From: Halomonas piscis
GTDB lineage: Bacteria > Pseudomonadota > Gammaproteobacteria > Pseudomonadales > Halomonadaceae
NCBI RefSeq assembly: GCF_031886125.1
Contig: NZ_CP119391.1
Span: 806,001 to 870,000, forward strand
Length of the DNA stretch: 64,000 nucleotides
Direction: 5' to 3'
In this document: positions 37,314 to 45,573 of the stretch, one piece after another
Layout: each line of letters starts with the position of its first letter
How positions within the stretch are numbered: the stretch's first letter is position 1
The notes under the pieces: model-generated
Told to the model about the DNA's origin: nothing
What the model saw: the letters and a program-made list of their open reading frames with translations, nothing else
The model's database searches: none
Made by a program: the position numbers and the translations under genes

Positions 37314-37619
37314 ATGACCTTGACCACGGTACTGCTGCTGGCCGCCGCCCTGATCGGGATCGGCGTTTACGGTGCGCTTTCCCAGCAGTCTTTTGTGATG
37401 CTGATGATGGGGCTTGAGCTGATGCTTAACGGCGTGATGCTGGCGGCTATCGGCTTCTGGGCCATGAGCGGTGCCGGCGCGCCCGAAGGGCAGCTTCTGA
37501 CCATTTTGGTCATGGCGGTCATGGCGATTGAAATGGCCATGGGGTTTGCCCTGGTCGTGGCGGTTTATCGGGGCAAACAGGCGGATGTCACCGAGTCCAT
37601 CGCTGACTTGAAGGGCTGA
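37314..37619 (+). CDS. nuoK: NuoK-like subunit
   Basis: 101 residues, the standard NuoK length, with three helices. Both essential membrane glutamates are kept: E35 in MLMMGLELMLNG (29-40) and E73 in MAIEMAMGFALVVAVYR (70-86), equivalent to E36 and E72 of E. coli NuoK. NuoK is the antiporter-like small subunit (MrpC homologue) in the proton path. Keeping both acids implies selection for ion translocation. Ribosome site AAGAGGAG; 3 bp to nuoL. Confidence 0.88.
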   Translation: MTLTTVLLLAAALIGIGVYGALSQQSFVMLMMGLELMLNGVMLAAIGFWAMSGAGAPEGQLLTILVMAVMAIEMAMGFALVVAVYRGKQADVTESIADLKG

Positions 37620-37622
37620 CAC

Positions 37623-39548
37623 ATGATGCTGTGGATAGTGCCGTTATTGCCGGTGCTCATGGCGCCGGTGATCTATCTTGGCGGCCGCCGGGAAGGGCGT
37701 ATCGGGGTTACGCTTTTGGCGCTGTCCGCGTTGATGGCGGTTATCGGTACGCTCGTTTCGGCGATGGCCGGCCACTGGCAGGGAAGCTATGCGCTGAACG
37801 CCGCGCTGGTGCTGCAGCTAGGAGTGGGACCGTCAAGCCAGTTCGTGGCGCTGGCCATACCGATCATGGCATTCCCGGTGCTGCTCTTCGCCGGCGCCTA
37901 TGAACAAGCCCCGCTCGGGCGGCTGCTGGCGGTCATGGTGGCGTTTGTGGGCGCCATGGAGCTGCTGGTACTGGCCCAGGATATGGTGACTCTGCTGGTC
38001 GCCTGGGAGCTGATAGGAGCCTACTCGTGGGCATTGGTGTCCCATCACTGGCGGGACAGGGACAGGGTGAAAAATGCCGGTCAGGTATTTCTGGTCACGC
38101 GCTTTGGCGACCTGGGGCTTTATATAGCGGCGGCGGCCGTGTTTGCGGGTAGCGGTGGCTTTGGCTATCAGCAGCTTGCCGGGCTGGAAGGCAGCCTATT
38201 GCAGGTGGCGGCCGCGGGGATTTTGCTGGCCGCCGTGGCCAAGTCGGCGCAGGTGCCTTTCTCGGCCTGGCTGTTTGCCGCCATGTCCGGTCCGGTGTCG
38301 GTCTCCGCCCTGCTGCACGCGGCCACGCTGGTAGCAGCCGGTATGTACGTCCTGGCCCGGCTGCAGCCGCTGCTGGCAGACGCGGCGTGGTTGATGCCGG
38401 CGGTTATGCTGATCGGGCTGACAACGGCGCTGCTGGGCGCCGTGACAAGTCTGGTGCAGAGCCACGCCAAAAAGCTTCTGGCGGCGTCGACCTCGGCGCA
38501 GTACGGGCTGATGTGGGTGGCGATAGGCGCCGGTTTTCCCGGCGTGGCCCTGCTGCATTTTCTGAGCCACGGCTTTTTCAAGGCCGGTTTGTTTCTGACT
38601 ACCGGCGTTGCCGAGCGCCAGGCCCGGAGCTATCAGCTTGCGAACATGCGTTTAGGGGGTCGCGTGCCGACTATCGCCTTGCTTGGCGGCATCTTTTCCC
38701 TGGCGCTTGCCGGGATGGTGCCGCTTGGCGCGGCCTGGACCAAGGAACAGATCATCTCGGCGGCGTATACCACCTCGCCGTGGCTGGCGGCCGGCGTGGC
38801 GCTGGCCGGCGGGCTCAGTGCCGTCTATGCCACCCGGTTTCAGCTCACCATGTTTGGCCCCGTTCGCTTCGGGCGCACCCGGCAGCGCAAGCCGCCGCTG
38901 TCAGAGGCTTGCCGGTTTGAGCTTCTGGCGCTGAGCGTTCTCGCCGCGCTGACGCTGGGGCTTTCTCTTTTCTGGTGGCCCGAGGCCCGGCGCTGGCTAC
39001 GGCAGCCGGGGTGGGAGCTTGCTGATGGCCATCTCTGGCTTCTGGCGGTGTCGCTGGTGCTGGTTGTGCTGGGCATGGCCCTCGGAGCGATGCTGGTTCA
39101 GCGTGGTCGGCTTGACGTGCAGCAGGGGTGGAAGCGTTCTGCCTTTTGCTGGTGGGGGCTTGAGCCCTTGACGCTTGGTGCGGGCGCCACCCTGGTGAAG
39201 CTGAGCGACCGCCTGGCACGCTTTGATCGCGACGTGCTGGAAAGGGCCACGCGCCTGTTATCGCGGCAAGCATCGCAGGCCGCTTCTGTCCTGGCCCGGC
39301 GCGATACTGACGGCGTCGATGCCAGCCTGCGCGGCAGCGCTGCTGCCGTGACGCGGATAGCCAACGTCGGGGCTACCGCCGGCGAAGCCTTGTCGGAGCG
39401 GCTGCCTGGTTCCCTTTCCGGCCTGGTGAATCGCGGTGGCGGCCGGGCGCGCCAGGCCCAGTCCGGACAAACCCATCACTACTACGCCGGTATGGCCATC
39501 GGCTTTGCCGTTTTGTTGACCCTGTTGCTACTCGGCGATGCGCTGTAA
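37623..39548 (+). CDS. nuoL: NuoL-like antiporter subunit
   Basis: 641 residues, about 16 helices. Key proton-channel residues are intact: E129 in LLVAWELIGAYSW, K207 in AKSAQVPFSAWLFAAMSGPVSVSALLHAATLVAAG (split here over the TM7-8 region), and the later lysine in HGFFKAGLFL. The C-terminal part keeps a long amphipathic region (about 515-615) and an end helix introduced by HHYYAGMAIGF, matching the lateral-helix/TM16 layout of NuoL. DabB-type proteins lack this C-terminal arm, and no DabA gene (DUF2309) is nearby. Confidence 0.88.
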   Translation: MMLWIVPLLPVLMAPVIYLGGRREGRIGVTLLALSALMAVIGTLVSAMAGHWQGSYALNAALVLQLGVGPSSQFVALAIPIMAFPVLLFAGAYEQAPLGRLLAVMVAFVGAMELLVLAQDMVTLLVAWELIGAYSWALVSHHWRDRDRVKNAGQVFLVTRFGDLGLYIAAAAVFAGSGGFGYQQLAGLEGSLLQVAAAGILLAAVAKSAQVPFSAWLFAAMSGPVSVSALLHAATLVAAGMYVLARLQPLLADAAWLMPAVMLIGLTTALLGAVTSLVQSHAKKLLAASTSAQYGLMWVAIGAGFPGVALLHFLSHGFFKAGLFLTTGVAERQARSYQLANMRLGGRVPTIALLGGIFSLALAGMVPLGAAWTKEQIISAAYTTSPWLAAGVALAGGLSAVYATRFQLTMFGPVRFGRTRQRKPPLSEACRFELLALSVLAALTLGLSLFWWPEARRWLRQPGWELADGHLWLLAVSLVLVVLGMALGAMLVQRGRLDVQQGWKRSAFCWWGLEPLTLGAGATLVKLSDRLARFDRDVLERATRLLSRQASQAASVLARRDTDGVDASLRGSAAAVTRIANVGATAGEALSERLPGSLSGLVNRGGGRARQAQSGQTHHYYAGMAIGFAVLLTLLLLGDAL

Positions 39549-39560
39549 GGAGCAAACACC

Positions 39561-41060
39561 GTGATTTTGACACTGGCCTGGTGCTTACCGCTGTTGGGTG
39601 CGTTGCTGCTGGCGTTTTTACCGCGCTGGACGGAGCGCAATGCGCGCGCGTTCGCCACTCTCATCGCCGCGCTTTCCCTGCTTGTCCTGATAGGGGCCTG
39701 GTTTGGCTTCGACCCTGACGGTCCGCTGTTTCAGCACGTGTGGGAAGTTCCCTGGGTACCGTCCATTGGCGTTGCCTATCGGGTCGGAGTCGACGGTATC
39801 GCGCTGGCGGTTGTCACCATGAGCGCGCTGATTTTTGTGGCGGCCATTGCCTATCCGCTCGATACCCGGGAAGACAGTCAGCAAACGCAGGTGCATCAGT
39901 ACTACGGCTGGATGCTGTTTTTGATGGCTACGTCGCTGGCCGTCTTTATGGTGCTGGATCTACTGCTGTTTTACGTATTTTTTGATTTAAGCCTGGTGGG
40001 CATGTATTTCCTGATCGGGCGCTGGGGGCACGGCCGGCCGCAGCTGTCTGCCCTGACCTTCTTTCTGTTTACGTTCGCCGGCTCGCTGGCGCTGTTGCTG
40101 GCGATCATTGGTCTGTATCTCTCGCTGGATTCGCCCAGTTTCGATATGCGCCTGCTCATTGAGCAGCAGCCGCTGGCGGGCGGCGGACTCTATGCGGGGC
40201 TCGTGTTTTTCGGTTTGATGCTGGGACTGGCGATCAAGACGCCGCTGGTGCCGTTACATACCTGGCTGCCCCAGGCGCACGTGGATGCGCCAGGCCCTGC
40301 CTCCGCGATCCTTGCCGGCGTACTGCTGAAGATGGGCACCTACGGCATGATACGCCTGCCGTTGGCTATGCTGCCGGAAACGTTTGAGCGCTATGCGTTA
40401 ATTGTCGGTCTGATGGCGCTGGTGGCGATTCTTTACGGTGCCCTGGTGGCGCTTGGACAGCGCAACCTCAAACGGCGCATTGCCTATACGTCCATCAATC
40501 ACATGGGCTATACGGTGCTGGGCATTGCGATAGCCGCCAGCTTCAGCGACAACCTGATGGCAAAACAGCTGGCGCTCACCGGAGCGACGGTAGAAATGGT
40601 CGCCCACGGGCTGATTACCGGCGGGCTTTTTCTGATCTGTGGAAGTTTTTGGTATCGCGCCGGCACCTATGACCTGGACAGCTACGGCGGCCTGGCGCAA
40701 AAGACGCCCTGGCTTGCCGGGCTGACCCTGCTGCTGGCGTTTGCCAGCCTGGGCATGCCGGGCCTGGCCGGCTTTGTGGCGGAATTCCAGATCTTTGCCG
40801 GCACTTTTGCCGTCTATCCCTGGCTTGCCGTGCCGGCGGTAGTCGGCATTCTGGTGACCGCCGCGCTTTTTCTGGATATGTTGCGGCGGCTGTTTTTCGG
40901 CAAACTGCCGGACTCTTCAAGCGAATTCAAGGAGCTCGACCGCATTGAGCTTGCGGTACTCGGCGTGCTGGGGCTGGAGGTCGTTGCGATCGGGGTATAT
41001 CCCGGCGCTCTACTGGGCGTCATCGATAGCGCCAGCGTGCTGCTGCTCGGAGGTCGCTGA
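39561..41060 (+). CDS. nuoM: NuoM-like antiporter subunit
   Basis: 499 residues, 14 helices. The second channel lysine region is intact (AIKTPLVPLHTWLPQAHVD, K226), as is HGLITGGLFLICG. The conserved TM5 Glu (E144 in E. coli, in the WE motif) is Asp here: VFFDLSLVGMYFLIGRWG, D142. That is a conservative change that could still carry a proton. NuoN follows with a 1-bp overlap (TGATG). Confidence 0.9.
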   Translation: MILTLAWCLPLLGALLLAFLPRWTERNARAFATLIAALSLLVLIGAWFGFDPDGPLFQHVWEVPWVPSIGVAYRVGVDGIALAVVTMSALIFVAAIAYPLDTREDSQQTQVHQYYGWMLFLMATSLAVFMVLDLLLFYVFFDLSLVGMYFLIGRWGHGRPQLSALTFFLFTFAGSLALLLAIIGLYLSLDSPSFDMRLLIEQQPLAGGGLYAGLVFFGLMLGLAIKTPLVPLHTWLPQAHVDAPGPASAILAGVLLKMGTYGMIRLPLAMLPETFERYALIVGLMALVAILYGALVALGQRNLKRRIAYTSINHMGYTVLGIAIAASFSDNLMAKQLALTGATVEMVAHGLITGGLFLICGSFWYRAGTYDLDSYGGLAQKTPWLAGLTLLLAFASLGMPGLAGFVAEFQIFAGTFAVYPWLAVPAVVGILVTAALFLDMLRRLFFGKLPDSSSEFKELDRIELAVLGVLGLEVVAIGVYPGALLGVIDSASVLLLGGR

Positions 41061-42469
41061 TGCCCCTCGGTAGCTTGCTTCCCGAAATTGCGCTGCTGCT
41101 GGGCGCGGTGGCGATTGTGCTATTGGCGTCCTTTGCCCCGCGGCACCGTCAGGTCTGGGCGGCAGCGCTGGCGCTGGCGACTTTGCTGGTGGCAGGGGTG
41201 ACGACGCTTGCCCAGTGGGAGACGCCTGCCGAGCTGGTCTTTTCCGGCGTATGGGCGCTGGACGGCATGGCCATTGCCGCCAAGCTGCTGATGCTTTGCA
41301 GCGCCGCGGCGGTGGTGACGCTGTCGCCGGACTGGATGTACCGCGATCCTCGCCACGGCGAGTATTACGCGCTGTGCCTGTTTTCGCTGCTGGGCGCGAT
41401 CATGATGGCGTCCGCCCATGACGCCATGGAGCTGGTAGTGGGGGTATTGCTTTCGTCCGCCGCCAGCTATCCGCTGGCGGCCTACCATCGTGGCTTCACA
41501 CCGGCGCTGGAAGCGGCGATGAAGTATTTTCTGATTGGGGCGCTGGCCAATGCGCTGTTGACCATTGGCGTGGTGATTCTTTTTGGCCTGGTGGGAGATA
41601 CCGACTATGTTCGCACCGCCCAGGTCTTTCAAGCCGGGACGGACTCGATAGCGCTCAGCGTAGCGGTGGCCTGCATTATCGTGGGGCTGACCTATAAGCT
41701 CGGGGCAGTGCCGGCTCACGCCTGGATGCCGGATGTGGCCCAGGCGGCACCGGCACCCATTGCCGCGTTTCTGACCGTGGTGCCCAAAATCGGGGCGGCG
41801 GCGGCCCTTACGCGGTTTGTGATGCTACTGTCTGACACCCTGATGTGGCCGGGCGTTGTCGCGCTGATTTCCGCGGCCACCATGACGCTTGGCAATCTTG
41901 CAGCGCTTGCCCAGACAGACCTCAGGCGGCTGTTGGGCTGGTCGAGCGTTTCCCAGTCCGGCTATATGCTAATGGCGATTGTCGTCGCCGGAAGCGGTGG
42001 CAACGCGCTGCCGGCATTGCTGGCTTTTCTGGCGGCCTATGCGCTGGCCAACCTGCTGGCGTTTGCTATTGTTACCCACCTTAGGGGGCGCACGGATATC
42101 GAGCACTATCACGGCCTGGCCTATGGTCAGCCGCTGATCACCGCTGCGTTGATTGTCGCCCTGCTGTCTCTGGTGGGGATTCCCCCGCTGATCGGCTTTT
42201 TTGGCAAGTTTCTGCTCTTCGAGGTCACCATTGAGGCGGGGTATACCTGGCTTGCCGTGGCGGCGGCGATTAATACGCTGATATCGCTCTACTACTATCT
42301 CAGAGTGATAGCGGTGACCGTGTTCAAGGAGCCCCGGGGCGAGGTGCATGTGCTGGGCCGCTGGTCCGGAGTGACGCTGTTTATCACGCTAGCGCTTTTG
42401 GTGGTGATAAGCCTGGGCTTTGAAGCGGTGCTTGATGCGCTTGAGCCGATTGCCCTGGCTGCGCCATAG
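41060..42469 (+). CDS. nuoN: NuoN-like antiporter subunit
   Basis: 469 residues, about 14 helices. The TM7 lysine region is present as TYKLGAVPAHAWMPDVAQAAPAP (with the family's PxHxWxPD) and PKIGAAAALTRF follows. In TM5 the usual LELLSL glutamate is missing (VVGVLLSSAASYPL, about 126-139), although E124 lies two turns earlier and E151 one helix on. LLGWSSVSQSGYML (about 293-306) is typical of NuoN. It is the last gene of the complex I-like unit; insertion sequences begin within 60 bp. Confidence 0.9.
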   Translation: MPLGSLLPEIALLLGAVAIVLLASFAPRHRQVWAAALALATLLVAGVTTLAQWETPAELVFSGVWALDGMAIAAKLLMLCSAAAVVTLSPDWMYRDPRHGEYYALCLFSLLGAIMMASAHDAMELVVGVLLSSAASYPLAAYHRGFTPALEAAMKYFLIGALANALLTIGVVILFGLVGDTDYVRTAQVFQAGTDSIALSVAVACIIVGLTYKLGAVPAHAWMPDVAQAAPAPIAAFLTVVPKIGAAAALTRFVMLLSDTLMWPGVVALISAATMTLGNLAALAQTDLRRLLGWSSVSQSGYMLMAIVVAGSGGNALPALLAFLAAYALANLLAFAIVTHLRGRTDIEHYHGLAYGQPLITAALIVALLSLVGIPPLIGFFGKFLLFEVTIEAGYTWLAVAAAINTLISLYYYLRVIAVTVFKEPRGEVHVLGRWSGVTLFITLALLVVISLGFEAVLDALEPIALAAP

Positions 42470-42495
42470 ACTTTTATATGTAGGGTGCCGGAGGT

Positions 42496-42530
42496 TCAGG
42501 CTAAACCCACATGAAACGTCGAAGAGCTAG
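42496..42530 (+). mobile_element. Relic of the right end of an ISL3-family element
   Basis: The stretch 42496-42528 is closely similar to the right end of the two complete ISL3-family copies in this window (51324-51355): TCAGGC-AAA-CCACATGAAACG-CGAAGA. Even the last transposase codons survive (Gln-Ala-Lys-Pro-Thr-stop against Gln-Ala-Lys-Ser-Thr-stop). It is a different, older ISL3 relative, with the rest deleted. The next element begins at once. Confidence 0.6.
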
Positions 42531-42543
42531 GGGGCGTTAACAA

Positions 42544-42951
42544 TTAGGCCAGCCATATGGCGGCTGACACGAGGCAGAGGAGTGACTGGTAGTTTCTTGC
42601 CAGTCGCTCATAGCGTGTAGATAACCGCCGGAACTTCTTGATTTTCTGAAAGAACCTCTCCACCAGATTGCGATCTTGGTAACAGTGCCAGTCTACTTCA
42701 ATGCGCGCCAAACGATTCTTTTTCGGAGGAATCACCGGCTCGGCACCTGCGGCCTGAATCATGTCCCGCAGAGCAGTGGAGTCATACCCCTTGTCGCCCA
42801 GCACTGCTTGCGGGGAAAAACCTTCCAGTAGAGCGGGAGCAGCACCATACTCCGACGCCTGGCCCGGTGTGAGAACCAATCGTACTGGGTTACCTAACGC
42901 ATCGACTGCGGCATGAATTTTGGTGCTCAATCCGCCTCGAGATTTGCCCAT
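42544..42951 (-). CDS. IS5-family transposase, C-terminal frame (orfB)
   Basis: Coding for the catalytic second half: GKSRGGLSTKIHAAVDALG, VLGDKGYDS (second Asp) and the DDE glutamate region RNLVERFFQKIKKFRRLSTRYE. It lacks its own ribosome site near the first ATG. Reading upstream in this frame (NTQDVEAMGKSRGG) reaches the A8 run at 42971-42978, where a -1 shift from orfA would produce the full-length transposase. Confidence 0.85.
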   Translation of the reverse strand: MGKSRGGLSTKIHAAVDALGNPVRLVLTPGQASEYGAAPALLEGFSPQAVLGDKGYDSTALRDMIQAAGAEPVIPPKKNRLARIEVDWHCYQDRNLVERFFQKIKKFRRLSTRYERLARNYQSLLCLVSAAIWLA

Positions 42952-43295
42952 GGCTTCGACGTCTTGCGTGTTTTTTTTGACGCTCCATGCTGGTGCACCC
43001 TGACGATGCTACCGTCGATCATCAGCTGCTCTAGATCGGGATCGTCGGCTACTGTGTCAAAAATACGCTGCCAAACGCCCTTTCGTGACCAACGGTTATA
43101 CCGCATGTAGACGGTGTGCCAGCGCCCAAAAGATTCGGGAAGATCACGCCACGGGGCGCCGGTCCGAGCGATCCAGAGCACGGCTTCCACGAACAGGCGA
43201 TTGTCCTTGGCAGTTACCCCACAGTCTGAGGCTTTGCCGGGGAGCAGGTGCTCGATTCGCTCCCACTGATCATCGCGTAACTTCAACCGACTCAT
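42927..43295 (-). CDS. IS5-family transposase, N-terminal frame (orfA)
   Basis: 122 residues beginning LKLRDDQWERIEHLLPG, with GAPWRDLPESFGRWHTVYMRYNRW and the first catalytic Asp in LMIDGSIVRVHQHG. After Gly-Ala-Ser the frame crosses AAAAAAAA (minus strand, 42978-42971) and runs to a stop within 40 codons. Paired with orfB by -1 frameshifting. The arrangement is standard for the IS427 subgroup. Confidence 0.85.
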   Translation of the reverse strand: MSRLKLRDDQWERIEHLLPGKASDCGVTAKDNRLFVEAVLWIARTGAPWRDLPESFGRWHTVYMRYNRWSRKGVWQRIFDTVADDPDLEQLMIDGSIVRVHQHGASKKTRKTSKPWANLEAD

Positions 43296-43471
43296 GGCCC
43301 ACCAAAATCTATGAATACTAAATCAGTTTAAACGAAACTAATGATTGTTAACACACCCTAGGGCCTGTTGACGTTTCACATTGGTAGCCATAAAAAGCCG
43401 CATGCCAAGGCCACCATGCTTTCGTAATTTCGTTTGAGCTTATCGTAGCGCGTCGCAATGGCGCGATACGG

Positions 43472-44820
43472 GGTTCTTCGTCGTTTCATGTGGATTTGGC
43501 CTGATCGAACAGGCGCCCCACCGGGCTGCCAATCAGGTAGATCATGGCGATGAAGTTGGCTTCGTTCCGGTAACCCCGTGCGCGTGACCGAGCCGCCTGA
43601 AACAGACCGTTCATGCCTTCCAGTCGTGCGTTCGTCAGTCCCGAAATCCAACGCCTAACCACCGCATCGGCGTGGCGCTCCAACGTCGCCAGGGCCTTTC
43701 CCATCGGCTTCAGCAATGGCTTCTCCGAGACCGCCGCCTTCATGACCCTGAGGTAGTGCGTGATGCGCCATCGAGCCGCTCGTGGCGTCGGCGCCTTCTG
43801 GATCCAGCGCAGCTTCTCCTTGATCACCCAGGCATCGGACGTGGCGCTCTGGTCAGCCACCAGCTCCTGGAGAGCCGCCAGCTGCTTGGGCGTCAGGTTC
43901 TCGTTGTCCAGGCTCTTCAGCAGGGCCCAGCGCAGCGACTTGGGGTGTTCCTGCTCGCGGCGCTCCTTCTTGCGCACCTCGTCTAGCCGCTTGGTGAAGG
44001 TCTGCACGATATGGAACCAGTCGACCGTGACCTCGGCCTTGGGAAGGTACTCAGCCACGCCGCTGAGGAAGGCTTGTGACATGTCGCAGACGACCTCGAC
44101 CACGTTGTCCGGATCGCCGCCATGGGCCGCCAGGAAGGCGCTAAAGGCCTTGATGGCGTCCTTGCCGTGGCCGGGGACGGCGAAGATCACCGGTTCCTGC
44201 TTGCGTTGCATATCAAGGAACACCGTCACATAGCGCTGGCCACGCCGGGACGCGGTTTCGTCCACGCCAACGGTGGCCACGTTGCTCAGATCCAGCTGCC
44301 CCAGCATCCGACCGACGTAGTGATGCACGATGCGCCACAGCCGCTTGTCGGAGATCTCCAGCTGTCGGGAGACGGCCAACACCGGCATCTCCTTGACCAG
44401 TGACATGGCCGCCTGCTCGAACAGCAGGGTGAAGTCGCTGCCCGGCCTCGCCCAAGGGACCTCGATACGCTTGACGCCATGCTCCGGGCACTTGGTACGC
44501 GGCACGCGAGCATGCAAGTAGCAGTGATGCTGGAAGAAGTTCAGGTGCCGCCACGTCTTGTCAGCGAAGTCATGAGCCGGACAGGCCTCGCCGCACTCAG
44601 GGCAGGGGTAGAGGCTGCCACGCTCGGCCTCGACGTAGAGGTCCAGACGGTGGGGCGATACGGAGGTGTCCAGGTGCTGGTCCTTGAGAATCCAGGGCGC
44701 TTCCAAGCCCAGGCCGAGGGTCAGAATCTGGGTGCCGTCCATGTCATACCTCCTGTCGTCGTGGAGGTCATATTCTGGCCCAGCTCAGGGGGCGAATTCC
44801 ACACCCAACGACGAAGAGCC
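43472..44820 (-). mobile_element. ISL3-family element, copy 1
   Basis: 1349 bp. Inverted repeats: transposase-start side GGCTCTTCGTCGTTGGGTGTGG (ending 44820), other side GGTTCTTCGTCGTTTCATGTGG (from 43472). Perfect 8-bp target duplication CGATACGG at 43464-43471 and 44821-44828, diagnostic of ISL3 transposition. Inserted in the transposase gene of IS5-family element 2. Confidence 0.93.
43486..44742 (-). CDS. ISL3-family transposase (copy 1)
   Basis: 418 residues. The N-terminal zinc-binding domain has CPECGEACPAHD (about 49-60) and CPEHGVKRIEVPW; a helix-turn-helix follows (LAVSRQLEISDKRLWRIVHH). The DDE domain starts with VATVGVDETASRRGQRY (Asp about 160), includes VVEVVCDMSQAFLSGV and VDWFHIVQTF, and ends with the Glu-containing RRWISGLTNARLEGMNGLFQ. 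The sequence is identical to copy 2 as read. A GACAGGAGG ribosome site precedes the ATG. Confidence 0.92.
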   Translation of the reverse strand: MDGTQILTLGLGLEAPWILKDQHLDTSVSPHRLDLYVEAERGSLYPCPECGEACPAHDFADKTWRHLNFFQHHCYLHARVPRTKCPEHGVKRIEVPWARPGSDFTLLFEQAAMSLVKEMPVLAVSRQLEISDKRLWRIVHHYVGRMLGQLDLSNVATVGVDETASRRGQRYVTVFLDMQRKQEPVIFAVPGHGKDAIKAFSAFLAAHGGDPDNVVEVVCDMSQAFLSGVAEYLPKAEVTVDWFHIVQTFTKRLDEVRKKERREQEHPKSLRWALLKSLDNENLTPKQLAALQELVADQSATSDAWVIKEKLRWIQKAPTPRAARWRITHYLRVMKAAVSEKPLLKPMGKALATLERHADAVVRRWISGLTNARLEGMNGLFQAARSRARGYRNEANFIAMIYLIGSPVGRLFDQAKST

Positions 44821-45573
44821 CGATACGGGTTCAATCGAGCAAAGGCATTCTCAACCAGATGCCGGTAGCGATATAACCCTCTGTCCAGATTGGCATTTCC
44901 TTTTTTCGAGTTACGCCTGCGTGGAATGACGGCAGCCATTCCTTTGGCTTCGACCTGCTCACGGATACGTTCACTGTCATAGCCTTTGTCAGCCACCAGC
45001 GCGTCACCTGCCGGCAAACCGTCAATCAATGCCTGGGCTTCCGTGCTGTCGTGCACTTCACCCCCGGTTATTCTGAAGGCGATCGGCAACCCATAAGCAT
45101 CCACGGCCAAGTGGATCTTGCTGGTATTGCCTGCACGACTTTTGCCAATGGCTTCTGCATCTTCCGTGGCAGCCCCAGTGCTATCTTGGTGAGCCTTGAC
45201 GTAGGAACCATCAATAAATAGCCACTCGACATCAGGATCTTCCACCAGAGAGATGAAAATCCTCATCAGCTTTCCACTCGCTGACCAGGCGTTGAAGCGC
45301 TTGTAGACCGTGTTCCAGGGGCCAAACGCCTCCGGTAGGTCCCGCCACGGGCAGCCGGTTCGCATCCGATAAAGGATGCCTTCCACCGTGGTACGCAGAT
45401 CGGTCTTGTCATAAATACCTTGTTGAAGCAGGATAGATTTCAGCTTCGGCCAGTGTTCATCCGTGAGCATTTGTCGGGGCATGGCAGGCTTGCAGTTTGT
45501 TGGCTTAGGAACCTTTATTCTGTGAGCTTGCCCCTATCCTGCCAATACCCCTGCCATGAAACGTCAACAGACC

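Larger units (their letters stand above)
42531..43357 (-). mobile_element. IS5-family element 1 (IS427-like, two-frame transposase)
   Basis: 827 bp with terminal inverted repeats: left GGGGCGTTAACAATTA, right complement GGTGTGTTAACAATCA. It is flanked by CTAG on both sides (42527-42530 and 43358-43361), which fits the 4-bp YTAR duplications of IS5-family elements. The transposase is split in two frames joined at an A8 run. The right-hand CTAG is also the left CTAG of the next element. Confidence 0.85.
43376..45482 (-). pseudogene. IS5-family transposase, interrupted
   Basis: The gene starts at 45482 (PRQMLTDEHWPKLKSILLQQ) and reads to codon 218 (LNPYR) at about 44829, then is cut by the ISL3-family element and resumes at 43471 with YRAIATRYDKLKRNYESMVA to the stop at 43376. 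The intact homologue at 51377-52126 shows 249 residues. One nucleotide difference from that copy is visible (44954 region A against G). The product from this locus would be inactive. Confidence 0.88.
43362..45573 (-). mobile_element. IS5-family element 2, copy 1, split by an ISL3-family element
   Basis: The element lies at 43362-43471 plus 44829-45573 (855 bp without the insert), the same length as intact copy 2 at 51363-52217. Ends read GGCCTGTTGACGTTTCA and, from the other side, GGTCTGTTGACGTTTCA. It is bordered by CTAG at 43358-43361 and 45574-45577. The right CTAG carries the stop codon of the dsbG-like gene. The inserted ISL3-family element has 8-bp duplications, so the nesting order is clear. 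Confidence 0.88.

Noticed and set aside
37623..39548. DabB bicarbonate-uptake subunit
   Set aside because: No DUF2309 (DabA) gene is adjacent and the protein keeps the long NuoL C-terminal arm.
37314..42469. Mrp-type Na+/H+ antiporter operon
   Set aside because: NuoK and NuoL resemble MrpC and MrpA, but NuoA-, NuoH-, NuoJ-, NuoM- and NuoN-like genes and the order A-H-J-K-L-M-N identify a complex I membrane arm; MrpB, E, F and G are missing.
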